In this document: positions 1-9,056 of the stretch, piece after piece
How positions within the stretch are numbered: the first letter of the stretch is position 1
Layout: the number at the start of each line of letters is the position of its first letter
Assembly (NCBI GenBank): GCA_045106935.1
Contig: JBGCFN010000005.1
Span: 37,605-101,604, forward strand
Direction of reading: 5' to 3'
Length of the DNA stretch: 64,000 nt
Source of the DNA: UBA1858 sp045106935
GTDB taxonomy: Bacteria; Pseudomonadota; Gammaproteobacteria; UBA4575
Translations under genes and position numbers: made by a program
Notes under the pieces: model-generated
What the model was told of the DNA's origin: nothing
Databases searched by the model: none
The model's input: the letters and a program-made list of their open reading frames with translations, nothing else

Positions 1-1
1 T

Positions 2-757
2 CAATCAAGGACAAGTTTACAAGTGACAAAGAATCGCATCGATATGATGCAGCTGGGTCAAATTGCAGAAAGTGCAGTATTGTTAAGAATTGTCGATCAG
101 ATTAACTCCCCACAATTACCTAGCACCAGTGTAGAGACAGCATTACTTCCCGCATTACCCGATGGTATTAACGTTAATTTATCAATACATGATGAATCTG
201 GTAAGGTGGATTTGAATTCTGCACCGCAAGCAGTGCTTGTTAGTTTGATGATTGAAGTTGGTTTAGATGAAGATACTGCTATTAATGTGTCAAATTCAAT
301 TCTTGACTGGCGTGATGAAGATGAGCTCACAAGAGTTAATGGTGCAGAAGATATTGAATATCAAAAATCTGGATATCAATATGGAAGTAAAGACGCTGAT
401 TTTGAAAGAATTGAAGAATTACAATTAGTTAAAGGTGTGTCGGCAGAACTATTTGCTGCGATAAGTCCTCATGTTACCGTTTATGCGCAAGATTTTGGTG
501 TTAACGTCTCAGCGGCATCGAATCTCGTTCAGCAAGTGGTATCCAATGCTGCAATCTTAGAGTCTGACCTCGCTGAAGATGAGGCTTTGTTAGATAGTGA
601 GGAGGCGTTCACATCGTTGTCTGGTGGAGTGGTCTTTAATATTCGTGCAAGTGTGAGTACTAAAAGCGGTGTCAGCCAAAACTTATCTACAGTGATAAGA
701 ATAGAAAGAGGGAATATATATGAACCATTTACTGTGCTTAAATGGTTGCAAGAGTGA
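2..757 (+). CDS. gspK: Type II secretion minor pseudopilin GspK (5' truncated by window edge)
   Basis: The frame is open from base 2, so the N-terminal prepilin peptide and its hydrophobic helix lie outside the window. A GTG at 23 could serve as a start but would remove the part every pseudopilin needs. What remains is the periplasmic GspK body: a SAM-like helix region with the typical stretch around DLNSAPQAVLVSL and the loop ILDWRDEDELTRVNGAEDIEY, then a C-terminal segment ending in a strand-rich domain. GspK caps the pseudopilus tip with GspI and GspJ. The following gene starts at the very end of this one, consistent with one gsp operon in Xps order (K-L-M-N-D). Confidence 0.88.
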   Translation, partial: QSRTSLQVTKNRIDMMQLGQIAESAVLLRIVDQINSPQLPSTSVETALLPALPDGINVNLSIHDESGKVDLNSAPQAVLVSLMIEVGLDEDTAINVSNSILDWRDEDELTRVNGAEDIEYQKSGYQYGSKDADFERIEELQLVKGVSAELFAAISPHVTVYAQDFGVNVSAASNLVQQVVSNAAILESDLAEDEALLDSEEAFTSLSGGVVFNIRASVSTKSGVSQNLSTVIRIERGNIYEPFTVLKWLQE

Positions 758-762
758 TTAGA

Positions 763-1848
763 ATGATGACGACATTGATAGATAATTTAAAAATTCGAGA
801 AAACTATGATTGGTGGCGATCTGAGCTTGCCGGTATGTTGCCGAATTTGAATATTCAATCAGGTAGTAATTCTCAAGTCTTTTCAATTGAGCTATCAATG
901 AATGGGTACCAATTGAATTGGCATGAGGCTGATAAGCAAGTCGCTAGCCAATCGAAATTTGATTCCAGTGATGCGGTTAAGAAATTTAATGATGTGGTTG
1001 GTAATGATAAAAATCTATCGGTAAGTTCGTGCACTTTACGTATTGCGAGTCATTTAATTCTCTCTAAGGAAATAAGTCTTCCCTCTGCTACAGAAGAAAA
1101 TTTAGAGAATGTTATTGCATACGAAATTGATAGATATACGCCATTCAAGAAAGAAGATGTCTATTTTAGTGTGCAAGTAAAAGATAGAGATAAAAAAGAA
1201 AAGAAGATAAATGTTTTATTAAATGTTGTTAAGAAAAGCCTGCTGGACGATGTGTTGAAGTTTGCAGAATCATGTGATTTATCTATTGATAATGTGTTTA
1301 ATGCTGATAACGATGAAAGAATATATTTCGTAGATTTTTTAGGTAATCAACAACAAAACAAAAAGAAAAATTCTTTAGATAGGTTTTTGTTAATTGCTAT
1401 GGTGATTTTATTTATCACAGCATTGGCGTTGCCCATTGGTAAAAATTATTGGGTTGGGAAGCAATTGCAAGAAAGATTTACTGCTAAAGAAAGTGAAATT
1501 GCTGAAGTGAAAGAATTATTGGCCGAATATAAAGCTGTTAAGAATAATGCAGAGCTTGTTGAGCAACTTAGTCTAAATAATATTAAAGTGATGAAGTTGT
1601 TAAATGACCTAACAAAGATCATTCCAAATGACACGTCGTTGAATAGACTGTCAATGGAAGATGGTGTGGTACGTATACAAGGCTTATCTTCAGAAGCGTC
1701 AAAACTGCTTCCTTTGTTGGATTCAGCAAATAATTTTTCTGCGGTAAGGTTTGTTGCACCAGTCTCGCAAAGTGGTGACTCTAATAAAGAAAAATTTACG
1801 ATAGAAATTAAGTTGCTACAAATAGGCGAAAATCATGCAGACGGGTAA
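763..1848 (+). CDS. gspL: Type II secretion platform protein GspL (PilM/PilN-like)
   Basis: Inner-membrane assembly-platform protein linking the GspE ATPase to the pseudopilus. About 205 cytoplasmic residues of actin-like type (conserved IAYEIDRYTPF patch near residue 125) precede one membrane helix at about 207-225 (LLIAMVILFITALALPI), a coiled stretch, and a PilN/ferredoxin-like periplasmic domain. An in-frame ATG at 742 lies inside gspK. I prefer 763 because AAGAG at 749-753 gives a ribosome site and gspK stops at 757. At about 361 residues it is slightly short for GspL. It overlaps gspM by 14 bp. Confidence 0.85.
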   Translation: MMTTLIDNLKIRENYDWWRSELAGMLPNLNIQSGSNSQVFSIELSMNGYQLNWHEADKQVASQSKFDSSDAVKKFNDVVGNDKNLSVSSCTLRIASHLILSKEISLPSATEENLENVIAYEIDRYTPFKKEDVYFSVQVKDRDKKEKKINVLLNVVKKSLLDDVLKFAESCDLSIDNVFNADNDERIYFVDFLGNQQQNKKKNSLDRFLLIAMVILFITALALPIGKNYWVGKQLQERFTAKESEIAEVKELLAEYKAVKNNAELVEQLSLNNIKVMKLLNDLTKIIPNDTSLNRLSMEDGVVRIQGLSSEASKLLPLLDSANNFSAVRFVAPVSQSGDSNKEKFTIEIKLLQIGENHADG

Positions 1849-2410
1849 TCGTCCAAGAGGGCGTCTTTTAGCATTAGGAATATTATTTATTCTTGTATTG
1901 CTTTTTGTCATGCTTATTGTGAATCCTTATCTTGGTTTGCTGAGTGCTTCGAATGATTATGTGAGTGATCAGGCATTTCAATTGCAACGCGGAAATAAGA
2001 TGTTGCAAAGAAAAGAATTTTACTTGGATGAAATAGATCGTTTCCAAGATTCATTTAATGCAGAAGATATATATTTGTCTAGCACGAAAAAAGCATTGGC
2101 CACTGCTGAAATTCAACAAATCATAAAGAGAATTTCAAGTCAAAGTGATGCCGAGCTGATAAGTAGTCAACCTGTCTCTTCTGATGAAGCAGAAATTAAT
2201 AGAGTAGGTCTTAGTGTGCGCGTCAAAGCAGATATATTTAGTCTGCAAAAACTTTTATACGAGATAGAAGCAGGCAAACCAAATTTATTTGTTGATGAGA
2301 TACAAATAGATCGTGGTAGTCGTACGATATATAAATTCAAAAGTCAGGAATCGAACAATCAGTCTTTAAATATCACAATGAAGCTATTTGGATATATTAA
2401 AAATAAGTAA
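1835..2410 (+). CDS. gspM: Type II secretion protein GspM (PilO-like, subtype b)
   Basis: A bitopic protein of 191 residues: short cytoplasmic N-terminus, a membrane helix at about residues 10-30 (LLALGILFILVLLFVMLIV), a coiled segment, then a PilO-like ferredoxin-fold periplasmic domain. This matches GspM subtype b, which dimerises with GspL to stabilise the inner-membrane platform. The 14-bp overlap with gspL suggests translational coupling, and only 5 bp separate it from the next gene. The call rests on topology, size and operon position more than on strong sequence motifs. Confidence 0.8.
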   Translation: MQTGNRPRGRLLALGILFILVLLFVMLIVNPYLGLLSASNDYVSDQAFQLQRGNKMLQRKEFYLDEIDRFQDSFNAEDIYLSSTKKALATAEIQQIIKRISSQSDAELISSQPVSSDEAEINRVGLSVRVKADIFSLQKLLYEIEAGKPNLFVDEIQIDRGSRTIYKFKSQESNNQSLNITMKLFGYIKNK

Positions 2411-2415
2411 ATGCT

Positions 2416-3195
2416 ATGAAATATTTCTTACTGCTTATATGTGCATTGCTACTTGGGTTGATCTTTTATCAGGTAAAATTTTATCCTGGTAATGATGCGA
2501 TATTGACTGATAATGATGGAGTTTTCGAGAGTGCAGAGGGAGAGACTGGCAATTTTGATTCTCAACTTCGTTCAATCAAAGCATATTCTGAAATTATTGA
2601 TCGGCCATTATTTTCATCAAATAGAAAACCACCTCTGATCGCTAGTCAAAACTTTTCAAATTCAGTGAGTGCTGCCGAGCTTGAAGACTTGGTTTTATTT
2701 GGTGTAGTGGTAAGTCAAGAGCTAACATATGCGCTTATTAAAGATAATAACAGCGGCGAAACTGAGCAAATAACAAAAGGACGACAATATCGGGGTTGGA
2801 AAGTCAGTGAGATCACGTCAGAAAGTATTAAGTTTGAAGCTGATAATGCTCAATATGAATTATTTTTATCACCTAACGAGAGTACTAAGAAAAATGGCGT
2901 GAGATCTGCTAATTCATCATCAGAAAGAATTGTGAATAGTCGAGCTGGAAGTAATAAAAAGCCTGTTGAAAGAACCGTGATTAAATCTTACAAGTCAATA
3001 TTTCGAAGCTCACAAAAAAAATCATCACCTATAAAGCTTCCTCCCGACTCGTCAAGTCAAAAGAAAACACGTGAGCTACCTGAATTTAGTGAGGCAGAAC
3101 TAGAAAAACTTCATGAAGAGGGAGGGTACGAGTATAACCCTGATGATGAAGACTATGATGATGATGATGATGAGGATGAGGGATTCGAAGAGTAG
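2416..3195 (+). CDS. GspC/XpsN-like type II secretion protein with acidic tail
   Basis: At 259 residues it is close to Xanthomonas XpsN, and it sits in the same place, between gspM and gspD. It has an N-terminal anchor helix (about 1-20) and a GspC homology region at about residues 55-155 (IIDRPLFSSNRKPP, LVLFGVVVS, GRQYRGWKVSEI), the part that contacts secretin N-domains in GspC proteins. No PDZ domain follows. Instead there is a Ser/Lys-rich linker and a strongly acidic C-terminus (about residues 235-259, mostly Asp and Glu). The probable role is coupling the inner platform to GspD. The tail's function is unknown. Confidence 0.75.
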   Translation: MKYFLLLICALLLGLIFYQVKFYPGNDAILTDNDGVFESAEGETGNFDSQLRSIKAYSEIIDRPLFSSNRKPPLIASQNFSNSVSAAELEDLVLFGVVVSQELTYALIKDNNSGETEQITKGRQYRGWKVSEITSESIKFEADNAQYELFLSPNESTKKNGVRSANSSSERIVNSRAGSNKKPVERTVIKSYKSIFRSSQKKSSPIKLPPDSSSQKKTRELPEFSEAELEKLHEEGGYEYNPDDEDYDDDDDEDEGFEE

Positions 3196-3283
3196 GAATC
3201 TCCCTACTTTGATTAATTGAATTTTAAAGAGTCATACAAAATACATAATATCAAAACGTTATTGTAGTATTTAAGCGGTATTC

Positions 3284-3289
3284 TATAAT
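3284..3289 (+). promoter_or_regulatory. Possible -10 element upstream of gspD
   Basis: A perfect TATAAT lies in the 246-bp gap between the xpsN-like gene and gspD, about 150 bp before the gspD start. The best partner 16 bp upstream (TTGTAG) matches only the first three bases of a -35, so this is a weak prediction. The gap size itself suggests gspD can be transcribed separately from K-N. Confidence 0.3.
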
Positions 3290-3441
3290 TTTTGACAGCT
3301 TTTCATTCTAGAAAATTGCTGTTTTTATTATTATGGTCAAAGGGTTCAACGGTTTTATTAATTGATCTTTTATGTGGATGCGGGTTAATCTGGTCGATAG
3401 GAGTTTATATACCCATAATAATAATTATATAAAAATACACC

Positions 3442-5727
3442 ATGAATACTAAAGTAGAGAATATAAAACCTTTTTTCTTTTCTTTTTTGGCTACCTTGCT
3501 TGTTTCATGCGCAGCCCCAAGCGAAGTGATGAAGCAAGAGTCTGCAGAACCTGTCATGGTTAAGGCGAAGAATACAAATGTCGTTGATGTCGCCACTAGT
3601 CAAACGAACACTCAGGTAGCTGAAGACAGCAAATCGCCCAAATCTGAAAAATTTAAAGGGTCTGGCCGTTTCGTCAATAAAAATCCTAAGTCTCGTGTTA
3701 AGCATTCATACAGCACGAATGATGATGTCAGCTTGATGTTTCAGGATGCGCCAATTGAAGAAGTCGCCACTACAATTCTTGGTGACTTAATGGGAATGGC
3801 GTATGTGCTTGATGAGCGTGTTGCAGGGTCAGTCAGTTTAAAAACAGGTCGGCCTATCCCGCGTAATGCATTGGTGGCTGTGATGGAAGGTATTCTAAAA
3901 GCCAATAATGCTGTGTTACTCGATAATGATGGAATATTTCATATAGTCCCTACTAGTGAAAATCTTAGTAGTGTCGTGTCACCATCATTCGCGCTTGAAG
4001 CAGACAAAGGTTATCAAATTATTGTCGTGCCTCTGCGATATATTGCCGCAGAGGAAATGAAAAATATTCTTGGCTCAATACAGGGTGCTGATGCCAAAAT
4101 ACAAACAGATGCGCGTCGTAATTTAATACTGGTCTCTGGATCGCAGTCAGAATTAAAGAATATGCTGGATACCATTGAAATATTTGATGTTGACCAGCTT
4201 AAAGGGATGTCTACTGGCATCTTTAGACTTTCTCAAGCTGATGCACCGACAATCGCCAATGAGCTGCAAACAATATTCAATTATGAGATCAACCCAGCCA
4301 ATGGTGCTGAAGGCAGTACTACCGCTTCTATTATTCGCTTTGTTCCCATAGAAAGAATTAATGCCGTTTTAGTCATCACGCCGCAAGCGAATTATTTGGA
4401 TGCTGTTGAGCAGTGGGTAAACCGTCTAGATGTCGTTGATAACAGTATCGATAGAGCATTGCATGTGTATTTCGTTCAGAATGTTCGTTCAGGTTATTTA
4501 GCAGGTATTTTGCAAGAGTTGTTTGATGCCGATGTTAGTACGCAGGAGAGTCAAGACGCACAAGGTGGTTTGAGTCCAGGTTCTTCAGGCAATACTCAAT
4601 CGAGTTTTGGGGCAAGTAATGCATTGAGTACAAGCGCTGATTCGCTTGATGGTGATCCGCCATCGGGCCCTTCCTCAGGTGGCTTGGGTTCTTTGCAAAG
4701 ACGATCCGCATTCTCTAGTAACTTCAGTAGTTCAAATAGTAGTAGTGGCGGCGGCAATAGTGATAGCCCAATTAAGATTATCGCTGACGAAGAAAATAAT
4801 GCTTTGGTCATTAAAGCAACCAATGATGAGTATGCGGATATAGAGGATGCGATTAAGCGGCTTGATATTGTTCCTCTGCAAGTGCTTGTTGAAGCAACGA
4901 TTGTGGAAGTGACTTTGACTGGTGATTTAACTTATGGGCTAGAATGGTTTTTCAGAAACAATAATGTCGCTGATGGTAATGATGGAATCGCACGTCTTGA
5001 TATTGGTGGCGGTGGCGTCACGAGTGATTTGGGAGTTGCCCCTGGATTTTCATACTCGATAGTGGATAGTGCCGGCCTAGTAAGAGCAACATTAAACGCG
5101 TTAGCTGGAGATTCAAAAATTAAAGTTATTTCATCTCCTTCACTGATGGTGTTAGATAATCACTCAGCTTCAATCAATGTTGGAGATCAAGTGCCAGTCA
5201 GAACCTCGGAGTCAACCAACACTGGCACGACAGGTGATAACTCAATCGTTACCAGCACAATTCAGTTTGTTGAGACGGGAGTGACTTTGGAAGTGTCTCC
5301 TCGAGTAAGTAAAGGTGGTAATGTGGCAATGGATATTTTTCAGAGTATTCGTACTGCCGATACTACGATTACTTCATCTATCGATTCTCCAACGATTAAC
5401 CAGCGTCAAGTTCAAACATCTGTGTCTGTCTTAAGTGGGGAAACCATAGTGCTTGGTGGTTTAATCCAAGATAACAATGGTAAACGTAATAATGGTATAC
5501 CTGGTTTGAGGAACTTACCCATTGCAGGTGCATTATTTGGGACCACAACAAATAACTCATCTCGTACTGAATTGTTAGTGTTAATCACCCCAACTGCAGT
5601 ACGTAATGCGACTGAATCTAAAGAAGCCACTGTTGAATTGAGAGATAAATTGAAAGGCTTAAAACTTCCGGAACTGGATTCTGATGGAACAATTAAAGCG
5701 ACAGAATACAAAGGCATTCGTTGGTAG
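3442..5727 (+). CDS. gspD: Type II secretion outer-membrane secretin GspD (lipoprotein)
   Basis: The secretin forms the outer-membrane channel. The signal peptide ends in a lipobox (LLVSC, Cys near residue 23), so this is a lipidated secretin that may reach the outer membrane without a separate pilotin. An N0 domain follows (MFQDAPIEEVATTILGDLMG), then KH-like N1-N3 repeats (about 185-500) interrupted by a Ser/Gly-rich insertion near residues 375-440. The C-terminal beta-barrel has the hallmark VPVRT and the ETIVLGGLIQDNNGKRNNGIPGLRNLP signature region near 660-695. At 761 residues it is of normal length. It is the last gene of the visible gsp run. Confidence 0.95.
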   Translation: MNTKVENIKPFFFSFLATLLVSCAAPSEVMKQESAEPVMVKAKNTNVVDVATSQTNTQVAEDSKSPKSEKFKGSGRFVNKNPKSRVKHSYSTNDDVSLMFQDAPIEEVATTILGDLMGMAYVLDERVAGSVSLKTGRPIPRNALVAVMEGILKANNAVLLDNDGIFHIVPTSENLSSVVSPSFALEADKGYQIIVVPLRYIAAEEMKNILGSIQGADAKIQTDARRNLILVSGSQSELKNMLDTIEIFDVDQLKGMSTGIFRLSQADAPTIANELQTIFNYEINPANGAEGSTTASIIRFVPIERINAVLVITPQANYLDAVEQWVNRLDVVDNSIDRALHVYFVQNVRSGYLAGILQELFDADVSTQESQDAQGGLSPGSSGNTQSSFGASNALSTSADSLDGDPPSGPSSGGLGSLQRRSAFSSNFSSSNSSSGGGNSDSPIKIIADEENNALVIKATNDEYADIEDAIKRLDIVPLQVLVEATIVEVTLTGDLTYGLEWFFRNNNVADGNDGIARLDIGGGGVTSDLGVAPGFSYSIVDSAGLVRATLNALAGDSKIKVISSPSLMVLDNHSASINVGDQVPVRTSESTNTGTTGDNSIVTSTIQFVETGVTLEVSPRVSKGGNVAMDIFQSIRTADTTITSSIDSPTINQRQVQTSVSVLSGETIVLGGLIQDNNGKRNNGIPGLRNLPIAGALFGTTTNNSSRTELLVLITPTAVRNATESKEATVELRDKLKGLKLPELDSDGTIKATEYKGIRW

Positions 5728-5823
5728 TTAAGAATTAATAAACATCCATGTGTCATATTTCAATTACAGCGTCATTGAATGTGAATCTAAGCATGGATAA
5801 TCAACGTCAATACCTATAATTTT

Positions 5824-7746
5824 ATGCAAAGTAAGATTCGTGATGATTCTGATGCACTGAGAGAATTTTATTCTATTGCTTTATCCAAAGATCTGACATT
5901 TGTAGATCAGGCTAAAGAAGTGCTACGCCTAGGTTGCGAATATCTAGGTCTGCATTGTGGAATAATTTCATACGTCGAAGGCGAGCGTTACACTATACTG
6001 CATGTGTATACGGCCACTGATGAGTATGAAATACAAGGTGGTGATGTATTTGAATTAGGGCTGACTTATTGCAAATTCACTTTAGAGCAGAAAAAAGCAA
6101 TCGGTTTTCATCATGCGGCGCTCACAGATATCGCTAAGCACCCTTCCTATGAAGCACTGAAATTAGAATCTTATCTCGGTGCTCCTACGTTTTTGAATGA
6201 TACATTATTCGGTACAGTCAATTTTACCAGTATCAATCCTCGTGCTCATGAATTCACAGAGAGCGAAATTTACTATGCTCAACTAATTTCAGAATGGATT
6301 TCAAAAGAGCTTGATAGAAATTATCGTCAAGTACCAAGTTATCAGCAACATGTCACTTTGACCTCACGGTTAGAGACCTCACCATTAGCCATTATAGAAA
6401 TGACGCCTGCATTTGAAGTGACTAAATGGAGTGATACTGCAGAATTAATTTTGGGCTGGCGCGAAGAACAAGTACTGAATAAGGCACCCAAAGATTGGCC
6501 AGTGGTTGGGAAAGATGACTTGGTCAATCTAATTTCAATGCTAGATAATTTGCAAAACTGTAACGATCAAGGGTGTGCATTTTCCTGTGACCTACGAAAA
6601 AATAACGGCCAATTAATTTCAACGGAATGGATGCTCTCATGTACATTCTCTGAAAAAGAAAAGTGTACAAAAGCCCAGGCGCATGTGTTGGATATTACCG
6701 ATAGAGTCAATGCAGAGAATGAATTGTTAAGAAAAAGTGCTTTATACCTAGACTTATTTCAGAACGCGCCAGATATGTATATGTCACTTGATCAGACGGG
6801 CAATATTATTTCTATCAATAACCAGTGTAAAAATATATTGGGGTATGAGGTTGTTGAACTTATTGGGACGCCTTTCTGGAGTTTGATAGATAAAAAAGAT
6901 CTTAGACGAATTCGTCGATTGATTGATGTCGCTTTTCTAGGAGATGTTGAAGAGCTAGAAATGGAAGCGAATATTCTTAAAAAGGATAATTCAATCATTA
7001 GAGCGCATCAAAGAATTAGAATTATTCAAGTCGGAAAGGGTGCACCACATGAACTAAGAATAATTCTAAGGGATATTACAGAGCGCACAAGAGGGCAAAT
7101 ATATCGGCTAGACCATATGAGGCACCAGCGTGATGAAATCACCACAGAAGTTCAGCATCGAATAAAAAACAGTTTGCAAGCAGTGATTGGTATGTTGACC
7201 GTTAGTGTCGATGCGCATCCAGATTTGAAGCCCATACTGACAAACTCAATCGCCCAAATAAATACCATCTCAATCGTTAACGGTTTGATCATGGATGGTA
7301 AGCAAGATGTAAATGTATTGAATTTATTGACTAACTTATTTGATGCATCATCAAAATTATTCAATTGTGAAATACGCTTAAAGCAAACTAGTAAAGATCA
7401 AGCTGTCCAGATGTTGGTTGCTGACGAAGTCATTTCTGTCTCACTGGTCATTACGGAGTTATTAATTAATGCATTAAAGCACCACGCGCAAAATAGTAAT
7501 AATGAGGATTATGTCTCTGCTAGCGTTGAAATTGATGACGATGAAGTTAATCTGAGTATCATCAATACCTTTGATCAATCGATACCTTCAAAAGAGCATG
7601 AATCACACCTTGGGCTGATGATGATTGATGCTTTGTTGCCTCCGCAGGGCGCAGTGCTTCAAGCTTCTAATGAGCATGGAGTCTATGCAGCCAAATTGAC
7701 TATAAAAGAACCAGTAATAATAAATGGTAATAATGATACATGGTAA
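5824..7746 (+). CDS. GAF-PAS-PAS histidine kinase, HisKA_2/HWE type
   Basis: A soluble sensor kinase of 640 residues with no membrane helix. Domains in order: GAF at about 1-165, PAS at about 175-290, PAS at about 300-420 (LFQNAPDMYMSLDQTGNIISINNQCKNILGYE), then a HisKA_2 dimerisation segment with the likely phospho-His at residue 445 (EVQHRIKNSLQAVIGML), and an ATPase domain with the N-box ELLINALKH. The next gene is an ANTAR response regulator, the likely partner. Kinases of this class often pair with ANTAR regulators (for example EutW/EutV), but here the GAF ligand is unknown. No clear ribosome site precedes the ATG. Confidence 0.85.
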   Translation: MQSKIRDDSDALREFYSIALSKDLTFVDQAKEVLRLGCEYLGLHCGIISYVEGERYTILHVYTATDEYEIQGGDVFELGLTYCKFTLEQKKAIGFHHAALTDIAKHPSYEALKLESYLGAPTFLNDTLFGTVNFTSINPRAHEFTESEIYYAQLISEWISKELDRNYRQVPSYQQHVTLTSRLETSPLAIIEMTPAFEVTKWSDTAELILGWREEQVLNKAPKDWPVVGKDDLVNLISMLDNLQNCNDQGCAFSCDLRKNNGQLISTEWMLSCTFSEKEKCTKAQAHVLDITDRVNAENELLRKSALYLDLFQNAPDMYMSLDQTGNIISINNQCKNILGYEVVELIGTPFWSLIDKKDLRRIRRLIDVAFLGDVEELEMEANILKKDNSIIRAHQRIRIIQVGKGAPHELRIILRDITERTRGQIYRLDHMRHQRDEITTEVQHRIKNSLQAVIGMLTVSVDAHPDLKPILTNSIAQINTISIVNGLIMDGKQDVNVLNLLTNLFDASSKLFNCEIRLKQTSKDQAVQMLVADEVISVSLVITELLINALKHHAQNSNNEDYVSASVEIDDDEVNLSIINTFDQSIPSKEHESHLGLMMIDALLPPQGAVLQASNEHGVYAAKLTIKEPVIINGNNDTW

Positions 7747-7919
7747 ATATTAAAATTAGACAATAAAATTGTTTAATATATTTATATATGAATAATCTAA
7801 TTTAGATTTCATATTAGACTTTCATTATAGTAAGAGAATCTTATTGCGCTGAGTAATGTCTTGCTGTTATAACTGTTAAGATAATAAAAAAATATAAATT
7901 TGCTGGGGGGCGGTTTTAT

Positions 7920-8564
7920 ATGTCACAGCCGAAAATTTTATTGGCAGATGATGATCGTGTCATTCGGGTTACATTTGCAAATGGCCTGCGTATGCGGAAT
8001 TTTGACGTTATTGAAGCTGAAAACGGTGAGAAAGCCATTGAACTGGGGTGTGAACACCAGCCTGAGCTCGCTATCATGGATTTCCGCTTGCCAGACATCT
8101 CTGGCGCTGAAGTCGCAACTCAGCTGCAAGAACAAGCCAATGTCTCTAGTATTTTCTTATCTGCCTATGCTGAGCAAGAGTTTGTTGAAAAAGCCACACA
8201 AGCAGGTGCATTAGGTTATTTAATCAAACCAATCGATTTTGATCATGCGTTACCCACCATCAATTCTGCATTGGAACGATCAAAAGAAATCAAACAACTC
8301 AAAGATACTGAGAGTCAACTGAACACAGCGTTGGAACAGGGTAGAGAGACCAGTGTCGCGATTGGAATTCTCATGCAGGAGTACCACATCACTTCTGAGC
8401 AGGCATTCGATATGATTCGAGGCCAAGCACGCTCGCAACGACGCAAAGTAGCCAATGTGGCAACAGACTTAGTTCAGGCAGTGAATAACTTAAATGGGTT
8501 CACCACCGAAATGCGTGATAGAAATGAAGAATTTCTAAAACAAATGAAGCGCCCTAAGTCATAA
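7920..8564 (+). CDS. Response regulator with ANTAR RNA-binding output domain
   Basis: Residues 1-120 are a receiver domain with acidic pocket DDD near 10-12, phospho-acceptor Asp54 (AIMDFRLPD) and the switch Lys in YLIKP. A coiled linker leads into an ANTAR domain at about residues 145-200 (VAIGILMQEYHITSEQAFDMIRGQA), the three-helix fold that binds paired hexaloop RNA hairpins and prevents transcription termination (AmiR, NasR, EutV). So the output here is RNA, not DNA. The kinase upstream is its probable partner. The hairpin-rich leader just downstream (8690-9056) is the obvious candidate target. Confidence 0.92.
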   Translation: MSQPKILLADDDRVIRVTFANGLRMRNFDVIEAENGEKAIELGCEHQPELAIMDFRLPDISGAEVATQLQEQANVSSIFLSAYAEQEFVEKATQAGALGYLIKPIDFDHALPTINSALERSKEIKQLKDTESQLNTALEQGRETSVAIGILMQEYHITSEQAFDMIRGQARSQRRKVANVATDLVQAVNNLNGFTTEMRDRNEEFLKQMKRPKS

Positions 8565-9056
8565 TTACCTGACAACAAAGTGCAATAAATTCAAGTAACG
8601 TATTAATTATATTAGTTAAATATGCATCTACAGAATCATTCTAAAAATTCTCTTTAGTGCTTGATTTATATCAATAATAAGTCTATAAATGTACCTACAG
8701 CTTTGTGGGTATATAAATAAAATAAACTTACCCACCGAGGACCCAAACCAACTAGTCCTCATTTTCATTCCAATCAATGGCTATAACCTTTGCCATCAGC
8801 AATAAATCTTTAGGCCTCGTTCCTGCCTAATTCAAATCAAAAGAATTGATTTTGTGTATTCGCAAACAATTTTGCGTATATGCGGAAAATTTCTGGAGAG
8901 CGACTTAAAGATTTTTCATCCTAAATAATTCTTTGAGTAATTCACCAGAAATGTACATCCCAGGGAAGAGCCGCAGCATCTAACAATGTTGGGGGAACAT
9001 CTACACGGACAGTAGATACCAATGTTGTTAAACAAAGTTTTCATGGGAGGAGTTTT
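8565..9056 (+). promoter_or_regulatory. 492-bp gap with a structured RNA leader, candidate ANTAR-controlled
   Basis: No gene is seen here. The predicted transcript starts near 8696 and can fold into several hairpins: GTGGGTA 8705-8711 with TACCCAC 8729-8735; GAGGAC 8737-8742 with GTCCTC 8755-8760, then an AT-rich run; ATTTCTGG 8889-8896 with CCAGAAAT 8945-8952; ATGTT 8986-8990 with AACAT 8996-9000; and ATCTAC 8999-9004 with GTAGAT 9012-9017 around loop ACGGACA. A second ATGTT at 9022-9026 could compete for the same AACAT, so two exclusive folds are possible. The pairings are read directly. Regulation by the adjacent ANTAR protein is inference. A strong GGAGG ribosome site ends the leader. Confidence 0.5.
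8661..8689 (+). promoter_or_regulatory. Predicted sigma70 promoter for the propeller-like gene
   Basis: TTGATT (8661-8666), a 17-bp spacer, then TATAAA (8684-8689): four of six and five of six consensus bases at ideal spacing. The start point would fall near 8696, leaving a leader of about 360 nt before the gene at 9057, far longer than translation needs. Confidence 0.55.

Noticed and set aside
3130..3190. GATGATGATGAT run as a microsatellite repeat
   Set aside because: It encodes the acidic tail of the XpsN-like protein in frame and is explained by Asp/Glu codons.
5815..5820. TATAAT just before the kinase start at 5824
   Set aside because: It is only 3 bp before the ATG, so a transcript from it would begin inside the gene; no -35 at proper distance.
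8737..8770. GAGGAC/GTCCTC hairpin as an intrinsic terminator of the ANTAR gene
   Set aside because: The 6-bp stem has a 12-nt loop and is followed by only a broken T tract; it lies after a better promoter, so a leader element is more likely.
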